Origin: Pseudomonadota bacterium
Lineage (GTDB): Bacteria; Pseudomonadota; Alphaproteobacteria; Caulobacterales; Caulobacteraceae
DNA length: 64,000 bases
Reading direction: 5' to 3'
Assembly: GCA_023433585.1 (NCBI GenBank)
Contig: JAEZCL010000008.1
Location: forward strand, 1-64,000
The position numbers and the translations under genes are program-made. Of this stretch, positions 43,775-52,911 are shown in pieces (positions within the stretch are counted from its first letter, which is position 1; each line of letters begins with the position of its first letter). A model generated the notes under the pieces. The model worked only from the letters and a program-made list of their open reading frames with translations. It searched no databases and was not told the origin of the DNA.

Positions 43775-45181
43775 TCAAGTCGCCCGCGCTCGCGCCGCCT
43801 CCTCGTCCACGAGCGCTTGCATCGCGTCGAGCGGCGCCTTGAGCTCGCGCAGCACCAGACGCAGACAGACGGTCGCGATGAGCACGGAGGAGATCAGCAT
43901 GCAAGCCAGCGACAGGCCGAGCTTTTGAGGATCCCGGAAGACATAGTCCGTCATGGCGCCGATGAGCGTCGGCCCCACACCCATCGACACGACGGCGACC
44001 AGAAACAGGAAGAACGCCGAGAGCCGGCCGCGGATTTCGTTGGGCGAGATCATCTGGACCGTCGCCGAGACGTACAGCATGAACGGCAGGACCAGCACTT
44101 GGGTGATCCCGTAGAGCACCAGGAAAAGCCAGGCGTTGGAGACAAGGAAGGTTGCGGCGATCACCGGCATGAACCCGATCAGGAGCCAAGTATAGAAGCG
44201 CATGTGAGCGTCACGCACGCCCCGCCTGTAGAGCCAGTCGATAATCACGCCCTTGACGATGACGCTGGCCGCGCCGCAAGCGCTCACCAGGGCGAGAATC
44301 GGCCCGTACTGCACCGGCGTCCAGCCGAAAGCGCGGGTCATGTGCGAAGGCGTCCACATCATCAGTGCGCCCGTGGCGATTCCAAGCATGCCGAAGGCGA
44401 TCACCATGTAGGTGATGAGACGCGGATAGCGCTTCAGGAACGAAATCAGGGTCACGGATTCGGCATGGCCGCCAGCCTGGCTAGCCGCCACGCGCCCCTT
44501 GCGCTGAGGCTCCTTGAACGCAAAGACCATGAAGGAAGCCAGAATTCCAAAGGCGCCAAGCGTGAGAAACACGATTCTCCAGGGCGTGGTTTCGGCCAGC
44601 ATCCCAATGTTCAGCGCCCCAGAAGCCTGCCCTCTGGTCAGCGCCTCGATCAGCACGGCCCCGGCGCTGAAGGCGATAGCCTCTCCCAGCTTCGGCCCCA
44701 TCGCATAGAAGGACAGGGCGGTCGTCAGACGCTCCCTCGGAAATTTGTCCGTTATCATGGAGTAGGCGGAGGGCGTGAGCGACGCCTCGCCCGCTCCGAC
44801 AAGCGCGCGCGCCGCGAACAGCACCAGGAATGATCCCGCGAAGCCGCAGGTCAGCGTGGCGATGGACCAGAACACGCTGCCGACGAAAATGACCGTCCGC
44901 CGTGGAAACCGATCCGCAGCCCAGCCGAACGGAAAGCCCGCGATCGAATAGAAAAGCGCGAAGGCCGGACCGAGGATGAGGCTCATCTGGAAGTCGCCCA
45001 GACCCAGTTCGGCCTTGATGGGATCGACCAGCATCGCAATGATGAACCGGTCCACCATGGACATGACGTAGAACGCCAGGAGGATGAACAGCATCCACCA
45101 TGCCGCCGCCGGGGCTTTGGGAGGCGCCGCATCCGCGCCGGCGGCGCCGATCGCGGGCGCCTTGCGAATTCCGAAGATCAT
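43775..45181 (-). CDS. Major facilitator superfamily transporter (spinster-like)
   Basis: A 468-residue inner-membrane transporter with about 12 hydrophobic segments. The loop-2/3 motif ADRFPRRTVIFVGSVFWS and FDMLGIATGALMMW-type helices fit MFS proteins. LVGAGEASLTPSAYSMITDKFPRERLT near residue 120 is typical of the spinster-like group. It likely imports or exports the acid handled by this cluster. A motif A operator candidate lies 188 bases upstream. It may be cotranscribed with the MBL gene. Confidence 0.93.
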   Translation of the reverse strand: MIFGIRKAPAIGAAGADAAPPKAPAAAWWMLFILLAFYVMSMVDRFIIAMLVDPIKAELGLGDFQMSLILGPAFALFYSIAGFPFGWAADRFPRRTVIFVGSVFWSIATLTCGFAGSFLVLFAARALVGAGEASLTPSAYSMITDKFPRERLTTALSFYAMGPKLGEAIAFSAGAVLIEALTRGQASGALNIGMLAETTPWRIVFLTLGAFGILASFMVFAFKEPQRKGRVAASQAGGHAESVTLISFLKRYPRLITYMVIAFGMLGIATGALMMWTPSHMTRAFGWTPVQYGPILALVSACGAASVIVKGVIIDWLYRRGVRDAHMRFYTWLLIGFMPVIAATFLVSNAWLFLVLYGITQVLVLPFMLYVSATVQMISPNEIRGRLSAFFLFLVAVVSMGVGPTLIGAMTDYVFRDPQKLGLSLACMLISSVLIATVCLRLVLRELKAPLDAMQALVDEEAARARAT

Positions 45182-45587
45182 GCGGTTGCGGACTCCCGAT
45201 CCAGTTTATGGACAAGCGCTTCTGGCGGAACTTGCGGGCGCGCCCGTATGAAAAGGCGCGGGCGTGGATTTCGCAGGGGTGCGGACACTGCGCCGGAGCG
45301 TCGTCGCGGGGTTCCGCGCGGCGGAGGCCCGGACTGATGACCTCATACCCCTCCCCGAAGCCTGTCCCATTATTTAGTCATTTGAGCCGGCGGCCCCGAC
45401 CGTATTGATATTTTCTCCCTGCGGCGCCCACGTCATTGCCCCTTTATATCCATGGAATTCATGGGGTCTCTTAAGCGCCTGGCCAGCTCTGGGTGACATG
45501 CCTGCCATATAAAACCGCAACAACGCGATTGGCAATCATCTATCTTTTTGGGAAGCTTCAAGACCGTTGAGTGGAGGATCCGCCGTC
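45182..45587. promoter_or_regulatory. Divergent 406-base spacer between the MFS and lldD-like genes
   Basis: No convincing ORF is present. It contains the motif A operator candidate (45369-45385) and an AT-rich stretch at about 45510-45550, upstream of the lldD-like gene. It also has a GC-rich portion (45220-45320) with no structure I can name. It must hold the promoters of both divergent genes. Confidence 0.5.
45369..45385. promoter_or_regulatory. AT-rich operator candidate, shared motif A
   Basis: ATTATTTAGTCATTTGA in the divergent MFS/lldD-like spacer. It matches the 32692 site in 13 of 17 bases (with the motif ATTATYTAGTSATTTRA) and the 36798 site in 14 of 17. Confidence 0.45.
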
Positions 45588-46739
45588 TTGATCACCAGGT
45601 GCCACAGCATTGAGGACCTGCGCGTGCTGGCGCGAAAGCGGCTTCCAGGCCCGGTTTTCGACTACATGGACGGGGCCGCCGAGGATGAGGCGACGGCCCG
45701 GCGAAATCGTGCGGCTTTCGATGAGGTGCGCCTGGCGCCGAAGTGCCTGGTGGACGCGACGGCGCTCGACACCTCGGTGCGGGTGCTGGGCCGGACCCTG
45801 TCCTGGCCGCTGATCTGCGCGCCGACGGGCGCCTCGCGGCTCTTTCACCCGGACGGCGAACTGGCCGTCGCCCGGGCGGCCGCGCGCGAGAATGTGTTCT
45901 ATGCCCTCTCGACCGCCTCGACCTACAGCATCGAGGCCGTGGCCGCAGCCTGCGACGGCCCGCGAATGTTCCAGATCTATGTCAACAAGGACCGGGGCGT
46001 CACCCGTGATCTGATCGCGCGCTGCAAGCAGGCCGGATATGACGCGCTTTGTCTGGCCGTCGATGTTCCGGTGGTCGGCAAGCGCGAGCGGGACCTGCGT
46101 TCGGGCTTCACGATCCCGCCAAGGCTCACGATGTCCGGTTTCGCCGGTTTCGCCCAGCATCCGGGATGGCTGATCGGCCAGGCGCGGAAAGGCCCCATGA
46201 CATACGCCAATTTCGACGCCCGTCCGGAACCGGACGGGCTTGCCGGACGAACCCGACGCCTGAGCGCCGGGCTGGACCCTTCGGTGACATGGTCCGATAT
46301 CGGCGAGTTCATGGAGCTCTGGGGCGGTCCCTTCGCGCTGAAAGGAATCATGTCGGCCCAGGACGCCGTGCGCGCCGCCGACGCCGGGGTGTCCGCGCTC
46401 ATCATTTCAAACCACGGGGGACGCCAGCTTGACGGCGCGGCCGCTACCCTGGACGTGCTGCCGCGCATTGCGGACGCCGCCGGCGGGCGCCTCGAACTCA
46501 TCGTGGACGGCGGGGTGCGGCGCGGCGTGCATGTGCTCAAGGCGCTCGCGCTGGGCGCAACGGCGTGTGCGATCGGCCGCCCCTATCTCTATGGTCTCGG
46601 CGCCGGAGGGGAGGCCGGCGTCGCGCGTGCGCTCACACTTCTACGGGCCGAGTTCGAGACGGCCATGAAGCTGTCGGGGTGCGCGGCTCTCAAGGATATC
46701 GGCGCCGACCTGATCGCGCCGACGGGCCCCTGGCGATGA
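45588..46739 (+). CDS. FMN-dependent alpha-hydroxyacid dehydrogenase/oxidase (LldD-like)
   Basis: A 383-residue protein of the L-lactate dehydrogenase/mandelate dehydrogenase family. The FMN and substrate residues are in FDYMDGAAEDEATARRN, the catalytic His in ISNHGGRQLDGA and the Arg/phosphate segment in DGGVRRGVHVLKALALGATACAIGR. The best start is TTG 45588, 10 bases after GGAGG; an in-frame TTG at 45567 has no Shine-Dalgarno. It oxidises an (S)-2-hydroxyacid to a 2-oxoacid. Divergent from the MFS gene. Substrate unknown. Confidence 0.93.
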   Translation: MITRCHSIEDLRVLARKRLPGPVFDYMDGAAEDEATARRNRAAFDEVRLAPKCLVDATALDTSVRVLGRTLSWPLICAPTGASRLFHPDGELAVARAAARENVFYALSTASTYSIEAVAAACDGPRMFQIYVNKDRGVTRDLIARCKQAGYDALCLAVDVPVVGKRERDLRSGFTIPPRLTMSGFAGFAQHPGWLIGQARKGPMTYANFDARPEPDGLAGRTRRLSAGLDPSVTWSDIGEFMELWGGPFALKGIMSAQDAVRAADAGVSALIISNHGGRQLDGAAATLDVLPRIADAAGGRLELIVDGGVRRGVHVLKALALGATACAIGRPYLYGLGAGGEAGVARALTLLRAEFETAMKLSGCAALKDIGADLIAPTGPWR

Positions 46740-46939
46740 CGCATCGTTGAATCTCATTAGTTAGATAGATATTTGACTTGGCGTGGCCCGATGCGATCCT
46801 GCCCAAGGAAACACCTTCCTTGGCGGGTTTGGGCGCCCGCTGATGATCTGTTAAGCCTGATTTACACCTATTTATTATTTTAACAGTTGAACAATTGAAC
46901 GCCTTCCGCGATTTTTCCTGAAACTGGAGTTTCGACGCA

Positions 46940-48202
46940 ATGAGCGATGACGGTCGCAGACGGCGGTCCGCCGAATATGGCGTTCTCACCGATGAGGGCG
47001 TCGCCCGGCTGAGGGAGCGTATTGGCCTGTATGTCAAACCGCCGACCGAGCCTCACAATTACGAGGTCACATGGGACGGTGTGCGCCATTTCGCCGTCGG
47101 CGCAGGCGATGGAAATCCCCTCTGGTGCGATCCGGAGTATGGCAAGACCACGCGCTGGGGCGGCCTGATCGCCCCGCCCACATTTCTCTATACGATGGGC
47201 GAGCCCGTCGCGCCGAAGCATACGCCGCAAGAGAAGGCCATCCTCAAGGGCGATCCCCTGGCGGGCCTCGGCGCCTATCAGGCGGTCATGGAGTTCGAAT
47301 GGTGGCGGCCCCTGCGGCTGGGCGACCGGCTGCGCATGCAGCGTCTGACCCTGGGTGTGTCCGTGCGCGAGAAAAGCGCCTTCAGCGGGCGCGCCGTTCA
47401 TGAGACTCGCGGCTTCATCTTCCGCAACCAGAACGACGAACTGCACGCGCTCCAGCGAGGAACATGGGTGCGAGCCGAGCGGCACGCCTCGGCCAAGCGA
47501 AAGAAGGAATACGAACTCCCGAAGCCCTATACCCAGGAGCAACTCGACGAGATCGACTCCTTCTACGAGGCCGAGCGCCGCCGGGGCGCGGAGCCGCGCT
47601 ACTGGGAGGATGTCGAGGTCGGCGAAGAGCTTCCGACCCTGGTGCGTGGTCCGCTGCGTCTGAGCGACATCATCGTATGGCATATCGGCTGGGGCATGCA
47701 GTTGACGCCCCCCGGGGCGTTCGGCGAAACCTACAAGGTCCGCAAGAAAGTGCCCGGCATGTTCACGCCGAACGCCCTCAACGTGCCAGACACGGTGCAG
47801 CGCCTGCACTGGGAGCCGGAATGGGCGAACAGCCTCGGCATCCCCATGCCGTATGACTACGGCGGTCTGCGCGAGACCCTGCTGACGTCTCTGGTCACCA
47901 GCTGGATGGGCGATGACGGCTGGCTGTGGAAGATGTCCTGTCAGCATCGCAGGTTTGTCTATCTGGGCGACACCTACTGGCTGAAGGGGCGCGTGACGGA
48001 CAAGCGCAAGGTCGACGGCCGATACGAGGTCACGCTGGACATTCGCGTCGAGAACCAGTGGGGGACGGTGACCACGCCCGGCTCCGCAGTGGTGTTGTTG
48101 CCGAGCCGCGAAGGCGGTCCTGTCGAGCTGCCGTCGCCGCCGCGTGAGAACGTGGACGAAATTGTCAGATATGAGATCGACAGACTGGCTGCCGAGGGAT
48201 GA
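46940..48202 (+). CDS. FAS1/MaoC-like dehydratase-domain protein
   Basis: A 420-residue double-hotdog protein. The N-terminal MaoC-like unit includes HFAVGAGDGNPLWCDPEYGKTTRWGGLIAPPTFLYTMG; the second unit spans about residues 215-400 (WEDVEVGEELPTLVRGPLRLSDIIVW). This architecture occurs in hydratases acting on branched or cyclic enoyl-CoAs. The end overlaps the next hydratase gene by 4 bases (ATGA), so the two are coupled. A region with AT-rich repeats (AACAATTGAAC at about 46891) precedes it. Confidence 0.88.
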   Translation: MSDDGRRRRSAEYGVLTDEGVARLRERIGLYVKPPTEPHNYEVTWDGVRHFAVGAGDGNPLWCDPEYGKTTRWGGLIAPPTFLYTMGEPVAPKHTPQEKAILKGDPLAGLGAYQAVMEFEWWRPLRLGDRLRMQRLTLGVSVREKSAFSGRAVHETRGFIFRNQNDELHALQRGTWVRAERHASAKRKKEYELPKPYTQEQLDEIDSFYEAERRRGAEPRYWEDVEVGEELPTLVRGPLRLSDIIVWHIGWGMQLTPPGAFGETYKVRKKVPGMFTPNALNVPDTVQRLHWEPEWANSLGIPMPYDYGGLRETLLTSLVTSWMGDDGWLWKMSCQHRRFVYLGDTYWLKGRVTDKRKVDGRYEVTLDIRVENQWGTVTTPGSAVVLLPSREGGPVELPSPPRENVDEIVRYEIDRLAAEG

Positions 48203-48993
48203 GCGACGCACCGATCCTTTACGATGCGTGTGACGGCGTCGCTGTCATTCGCTTCAATCGTCCCGCGAGCCGCAACGCCTGGAACGTGCCGCTGGTCCGC
48301 GCCGTGAAGGACGCCGTGAGGCGGGCTAACGCCGACGAGACGATCGGCGCCATCGTGCTGACGGGCGAGGGGACGGTCTATTCGGCAGGGGTCGATTTCC
48401 GGGCGCCGCCCGAGCCCAGGGACGAAACCGGCCGCTCGCCCAATCCCGCCACCCTGACCATGGGGCAAGGCGAGGACAATTGGCTGAAGCTCCTCAACGA
48501 CTCCAAGCCCGTGATCGCGGCCGTGAACGGCGCGGCCGTCGGCCTGGGGGCGACCCATGTCCTTTCCGCCGACATCCGCGTCGCGGCCCGCTCGGCCAGC
48601 TTCAGCTTTCCGTTCCTGAAGCTGGGCGCCATGCCGGAATGCGGCGGCACCGCGCTTCTGGGGCGCATCGTGGGGTTCGGGCGCGCCATGGACCTGTGCC
48701 TGCGCGCGCGGGAAATCTCCGCCGAAGAGGCTTTGCGCATCGGCCTTGTCACCGAGGTTTTCGAGGATGCCGACCTGATGGAGCAGACGGTCGCGCTCGC
48801 CTCCCGCATCGCCGCCTTCCAGCCCCTGCCGTTGAGCATGACCAAGAAGATGATGTGGGATCACGCGGCTCTCTTCGATCCCGACGCCCTCATGCGCGCT
48901 GAAAGCGCCGCCTTTGTCCGCATGCTCCGCGCCGCCGGACGCTCACGGTCGATCGAGACCGCGCCTGTCGCCGAAGACCCCGCCGACACCTGA
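48199..48993 (+). CDS. Enoyl-CoA hydratase/isomerase-family protein, atypical active site
   Basis: A 264-residue crotonase-fold protein. In place of the usual two glutamates it has VGLGATHVLSADIRVAAR (Glu absent) and SFPFLKLGAMPECGGT (Phe at the PE position). The fold motifs are otherwise clear. This suggests isomerase, lyase or hydrolase chemistry, or a lost hydratase. It overlaps the MaoC-like gene by 4 bases. Confidence 0.85.
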   Translation: MSDAPILYDACDGVAVIRFNRPASRNAWNVPLVRAVKDAVRRANADETIGAIVLTGEGTVYSAGVDFRAPPEPRDETGRSPNPATLTMGQGEDNWLKLLNDSKPVIAAVNGAAVGLGATHVLSADIRVAARSASFSFPFLKLGAMPECGGTALLGRIVGFGRAMDLCLRAREISAEEALRIGLVTEVFEDADLMEQTVALASRIAAFQPLPLSMTKKMMWDHAALFDPDALMRAESAAFVRMLRAAGRSRSIETAPVAEDPADT

Positions 48994-49039
48994 AACGCGG
49001 CCGCTCACGTCGACGACGCCATACGGAACACCAGACGCC

Positions 49040-49915
49040 ATGCTCAAGAACAAGACCCTCTTCATCACCGGCGCCAGTCGCGGCATCGGACTGGCCATCG
49101 CCCTGAAGGCCGCCAGAGACGGCGCCAATATCGTCGTGGCGGCCAAGACCGATACGCCTCACCCCAAGCTGCCGGGCACCATTCACACGGCCGCCGCCGA
49201 GATCGAGGCCGCCGGCGGCCAGGCTCTTGCGGTGACGGTGGACGTCCGGGACGAGACACAGATCGCCGACGCCGTCGCACGGGCGGTCGACCGGTTCGGC
49301 GGCATCGACATCTGCGTCAACAACGCCTCCGCCATCACGCCCGCCCGGACGATCGACCTCGATCCCAAACGCTATGACCTGATGCACCAGATCAATGTGC
49401 GCGGCGCCTTCATGGTGACGCGCGCGTGCCTGCCGCATCTTCTCAAGGCCGAGAATCCTCACATCCTCAACCTGTCGCCACCGATCAACCTGGCGCCGGA
49501 ATGGCTGGGCCGGCATGTGGCCTACACCATGAGCAAATACGGGATGACCCTGTCGGCGTTGGGCGTGGCCGCTGAACACAAGGCCGACGGTGTCGCGGCC
49601 AACACCCTGTGGCCGCGCGTGGGCATCGCCACTGCGGCGATCCAGTACGCCCTGGCGGATGACGAGGAGCTGAAGCGTTGCCGGACGCCGGAGATCATGG
49701 CCGACGCCGCCTACTGGATCTTCACCCAGCCCTCGCGCGACTGCACCGGCAACTGCTTCATCGACGACGCTCTGCTGTATGCGACGGGCGAGCGGGACTT
49801 CGACCGCTACCGCGTCGATCCCACATATTCCCTGCGCCCGGGGCTGTTCATTCCCGAGGACTGTCCGCCGCCTCCCGGCGTTACGCTGGACGCCGTCGTG
49901 AAAGCCCCGGCCTGA
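49040..49915 (+). CDS. SDR oxidoreductase, HSDL2-like
   Basis: A 291-residue SDR. The cofactor loop is FITGASRGIGLAIALKAARDG, NNAS follows at about residue 94, and the Tyr/Lys pair is in VAYTMSKYGMTLSALGVA. A VAANTLWPRVGIATAAIQ segment and a C-terminal extension fit the HSDL2-like group, which includes peroxisomal and bacterial 2-acyl-type SDRs. ATG 49040 lies in the third frame-consistent position after the preceding gene, 46 bases downstream. Role: oxidising a hydroxyacyl intermediate, by context. Confidence 0.88.
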   Translation: MLKNKTLFITGASRGIGLAIALKAARDGANIVVAAKTDTPHPKLPGTIHTAAAEIEAAGGQALAVTVDVRDETQIADAVARAVDRFGGIDICVNNASAITPARTIDLDPKRYDLMHQINVRGAFMVTRACLPHLLKAENPHILNLSPPINLAPEWLGRHVAYTMSKYGMTLSALGVAAEHKADGVAANTLWPRVGIATAAIQYALADDEELKRCRTPEIMADAAYWIFTQPSRDCTGNCFIDDALLYATGERDFDRYRVDPTYSLRPGLFIPEDCPPPPGVTLDAVVKAPA

Positions 49916-50010
49916 CGCGGGTTCCGGCCTTATTGAAATAACTGTATTGCCGGAAAGCCGGATCCTCGACCGAGAGGCGGGCCTTGACGGGCGGCGGCCG
50001 GCTCGGACGC

Positions 50011-50724
50011 CTACTCGGCGTCCTCACTCATCCATTGTATGCTCAGCGCCGAGCAACGCCGGGCGGCCAGGGCCGCCATTTCTCCGTCCCCGTCCAGCAC
50101 CGCTTCGGCGATCTGAATGCGCCGCTGGCGATACAGGGTCATCCGCTCCGGGCGGCCGAGGATCAGATCCTGTTCCGGCTTCAAGGAGCCGGCGAGATCG
50201 TAGAGAATCTCCAGGAACAGCGACAGCACATGATTTCGGCTGGCGCGCCCCAGCACGCGCCCGAACTCCCGTTCCCCCTTCAAAAAGGCCCGGAAACTCA
50301 GGCCTTCGGCGACGCTTTCGGCCTCGCGCCGGAGATAGTCGAGCAAGTCGGCGCGGGACTCCTCGTCCAGTTCCGCCGCCGCAAGACGGGCCAGTTCTGT
50401 ACGAATCGGCTCCACTGACTGGACGATTTCGCCGAGTCCGGCGCCTCGCGTGCGAAGATAGATGGCGGCCATGTGGGCGACGGCGCGGCTGGTCGGCCGT
50501 CGAGCGACGTAGCCGCCGCCCACGCCACGCTTGACCTGGAGCAACTGCTCCTGCGCCACCAGGGCGGCCGCCTGCCTCAGGGTCGGACGACTCACGCCAT
50601 GCCGCGCAATCAGCGAATCCTCGGAGCCGATGACCTCGCCGTCCTCATGCGCCAGAGCGTCGGCGCGCAGGGCGGCCACCGTCGCCGCCAGGGTGGACTT
50701 GGAGGTCGGTTTGAGAGCCGTCAT
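50011..50724 (-). CDS. GntR-family regulator, FCD type
   Basis: A 237-residue FadR-like regulator. HTH at about residues 5-70 (SEDSLIARHGVSRPTLRQAAALVAQEQLLQVKRGVGGGYVARRP). The FCD-like C-terminal domain contains RTELARLAAAELDEE and GRASRNHVLSLFLEIL. It is divergent from the thioesterase gene at 50875, whose spacer holds a motif B operator candidate. The end converges with the SDR gene. Confidence 0.88.
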   Translation of the reverse strand: MTALKPTSKSTLAATVAALRADALAHEDGEVIGSEDSLIARHGVSRPTLRQAAALVAQEQLLQVKRGVGGGYVARRPTSRAVAHMAAIYLRTRGAGLGEIVQSVEPIRTELARLAAAELDEESRADLLDYLRREAESVAEGLSFRAFLKGEREFGRVLGRASRNHVLSLFLEILYDLAGSLKPEQDLILGRPERMTLYRQRRIQIAEAVLDGDGEMAALAARRCSALSIQWMSEDAE

Positions 50725-50845
50725 GCAGTCGCAGTCATCCTGGTTTGTCGCCGCCGGCGGGATCCGGAAGCCCAGCCTACAGCACAGTTGAGCCTGATTG
50801 GAAATCCCGGCCCCGACACGCGCCGGCGTCGGCTATCTGTTGCCA

Positions 50846-50861
50846 ATTGAGTTATATGAAT
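50846..50861. promoter_or_regulatory. Operator candidate, shared motif B, site 1
   Basis: ATTGAGTTATATGAAT, 13 bases before the thioesterase start. It matches 15 of 16 bases of the reverse-complement sequence at 59624-59639. It lies 122 bases from the divergent GntR gene start. Confidence 0.5.
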
Positions 50862-50874
50862 GTAGCTGAAGAAC

Positions 50875-51360
50875 GTGAACCTGTCTGCATCATCCCGCGC
50901 GCCCGATATTCCGGAGGGCTTTTCTCCGCTGGCCTTCGCCAGTGCGTTCACCCGCACACTCGACGTCCGCTATTATGAGGCGCGGCGCGAAGGGCGCCGG
51001 GTCGTCGGCCTTCGCATCGGGCCTCAGCACTGCCACGCCCAGGGCGGCGCTCACGGCGGCTTTCTGCTGGCGCTGGCGGATTTTGCGCTCTCTTACGGAA
51101 CCTGGCGGACCGGTGACCTGCCGCCGCGCATGACGCTTCATCTGAACGCCGATTTCATGCGGCCTGTCGCCGAGGGCGCCTGGCTCGAGGTGGAGGTGGA
51201 CGTCAAGAAATCCTCCGAGGGTCTGGTTTTCGCCGATTGTCTCATGCGGGCGGACGGCCGCACGGCGGTGCGCGCCAGCGGCGTCTTCCGCCCCATGCGG
51301 CCCCCGCCGGGGCAAGACGCGGCGGGCCCTTCGTCCGTCGGTTCAAGGGAAGACGCCTGA
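50875..51360 (+). CDS. PaaI-family hotdog thioesterase
   Basis: A 161-residue hotdog thioesterase. The family motif HAQGGAHGGFLLALADFALSYG contains HGG and the Asp. HLNADFMRPVAEGAWLEVEVDV is the second signature. It hydrolyses acyl- or aryl-CoA thioesters, perhaps recycling stalled CoA esters. Start is GTG 50875. The stop TGA overlaps the start of the AMP ligase by 1 base. It begins a plus-strand operon. Confidence 0.9.
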   Translation: MNLSASSRAPDIPEGFSPLAFASAFTRTLDVRYYEARREGRRVVGLRIGPQHCHAQGGAHGGFLLALADFALSYGTWRTGDLPPRMTLHLNADFMRPVAEGAWLEVEVDVKKSSEGLVFADCLMRADGRTAVRASGVFRPMRPPPGQDAAGPSSVGSREDA

Positions 51361-52880
51361 TGTCCGTGCTCAAAGACATGATTACCGGGGTGCTGGCGGT
51401 CGATCCGTCCGCCGACGCCGTGGAGTTCGAGGGCGTCTGGTGGACCTGGGGCGATCTGGATCGCATCGGACAGGCCGTCGATGCGGCGTTGCTCGCGGCC
51501 GGCCTCGGCCCCTCGACGCGCGTATGCTGCGTGATGCGAAACCGGCCCGAGATGAGTGCGACGCTGCTTCGCCTTGTGTCGACGGGGCGTTGCATCGTCA
51601 CCCTCAACCCTTCTCTGCCGGATGACCGGCTGGCGGATGATATCCGCAGCCTGCGCCCCCCGGTCATCATCGGCTTCGAGCGGGACTGGACGCGCCCGGC
51701 CATCGGAGAAGCCGCGCGTGAGATCGGCTGTCTCGGGCTGGAGCTGACCCGCGACATCGCCCAACCTGTCCGCGTCCTGCCGGAGCTCGCCGCGCCCAGC
51801 GGCGCAGACCTGCAGCGGGCGCCGGACGGACCGATCGCCATCGAAATGCTGACCAGCGGCACGACCGGGGCGCCCAAGCGCGTTCCCTTGAGCCTCAGAA
51901 CGCTCGAGAAATCGGTTCTGGACGCAGGGGTCTATGACAAGCGCTCGGCGGACGAGGGTCCGCGCCTGCGCAGCGGCGTCAGCCTTGTCAACGCGCCCTA
52001 CGCCCACATCGCGGGCGTCTTCGCCACGCTCAACGCCGTGGTCGCCGGCCGAAAGCAGGTGTTGCTCGAGCGGTTCACCGTCGAAGGCTGGGCCGACGCC
52101 GTGCGTCGTCATAAGTTGAAGGTGGCTGGAGCGCCGCCATCGGCCCTGCGGATGATCCTGGACGCCCGTGTTCCGCGCGAACATCTTTCCAGTCTCGTGG
52201 CCTACCGCACCGGAACGGCGCCGCTGGACCCCGACCTGGCCGACGAATTCTATGAAACCTACGGTGTGCCCGTCCTTCAGAACTACAGCGCCACCGAGTT
52301 CGCGGGCGCGGGCGCCGGCTGGACGTTGGACGACTTCAAGCGCTACCGGATCGAAAAGCGCGGCAGCGTCGGGCGGCTGACCCCCGGTCTCGAGGCTCGC
52401 GCCGTGGACCCGTCGACCTTCGAGCCCCTGCCTCCTGGCGAGACCGGCCTGCTGGAACTGAGGGCCGGCCATCTCGGCGACGGGGAGAACTGGGTGCGCA
52501 CGACCGACCTTGCGGCGGTTGATGCGGACAATTTTCTCTGGATCAAGGGGCGCGCGGACAACGCCATCATCCGGGGCGGATTCAAGGTGTTTCCGGATGA
52601 CGTGGTCAAGGCGATCCAGGAGCATCCGGACATCCGCGAGGCGGCGGTTGTCGGCCTGCCCGATCCCCGGCTCGGCCAGGTTCCGGTCGCCGCCTATGTC
52701 GCCCGGGCGGGGCGTTCGGCGCCGGACCCGGAGGTGCTCAAGGCCTGGCTGCGGGAGCGGCTGCTGCCCTACCAGCTGCCCGTGATCCTTCTTCCGGTCG
52801 AGGACCTGCCGCGCACGCCGTCGATGAAGGTCAGTCAGCCGGAACTGCGCAAGCTCTTTCCGGCGCCGGCCTCAACCTGA
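51360..52880 (+). CDS. AMP-dependent acyl-CoA ligase (ANL superfamily)
   Basis: A 506-residue adenylate-forming enzyme. MLTSGTTGAPKRVPLS is the P-loop, TDLAAVDADNFLWIKGRADNAIIRGGFKVFPDDVVKAI the hinge region, and TPSMKVSQPEL carries the catalytic Lys. The ATG lies on the last base of the thioesterase stop, so the two are coupled. It differs from the 37848 ligase in most of its sequence, so the two likely activate different acids. Followed by a thiolase 31 bases later. Confidence 0.92.
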   Translation: MSVLKDMITGVLAVDPSADAVEFEGVWWTWGDLDRIGQAVDAALLAAGLGPSTRVCCVMRNRPEMSATLLRLVSTGRCIVTLNPSLPDDRLADDIRSLRPPVIIGFERDWTRPAIGEAAREIGCLGLELTRDIAQPVRVLPELAAPSGADLQRAPDGPIAIEMLTSGTTGAPKRVPLSLRTLEKSVLDAGVYDKRSADEGPRLRSGVSLVNAPYAHIAGVFATLNAVVAGRKQVLLERFTVEGWADAVRRHKLKVAGAPPSALRMILDARVPREHLSSLVAYRTGTAPLDPDLADEFYETYGVPVLQNYSATEFAGAGAGWTLDDFKRYRIEKRGSVGRLTPGLEARAVDPSTFEPLPPGETGLLELRAGHLGDGENWVRTTDLAAVDADNFLWIKGRADNAIIRGGFKVFPDDVVKAIQEHPDIREAAVVGLPDPRLGQVPVAAYVARAGRSAPDPEVLKAWLRERLLPYQLPVILLPVEDLPRTPSMKVSQPELRKLFPAPAST

Positions 52881-52911
52881 TCCCGTATCCATTCCCATTG
52901 AAAGTCCAGTC

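Noticed and set aside
45182..45360. A small protein-coding gene in the divergent spacer
   Set aside because: The short open frames are Arg-rich and lack a ribosome-binding site, so they look like chance.
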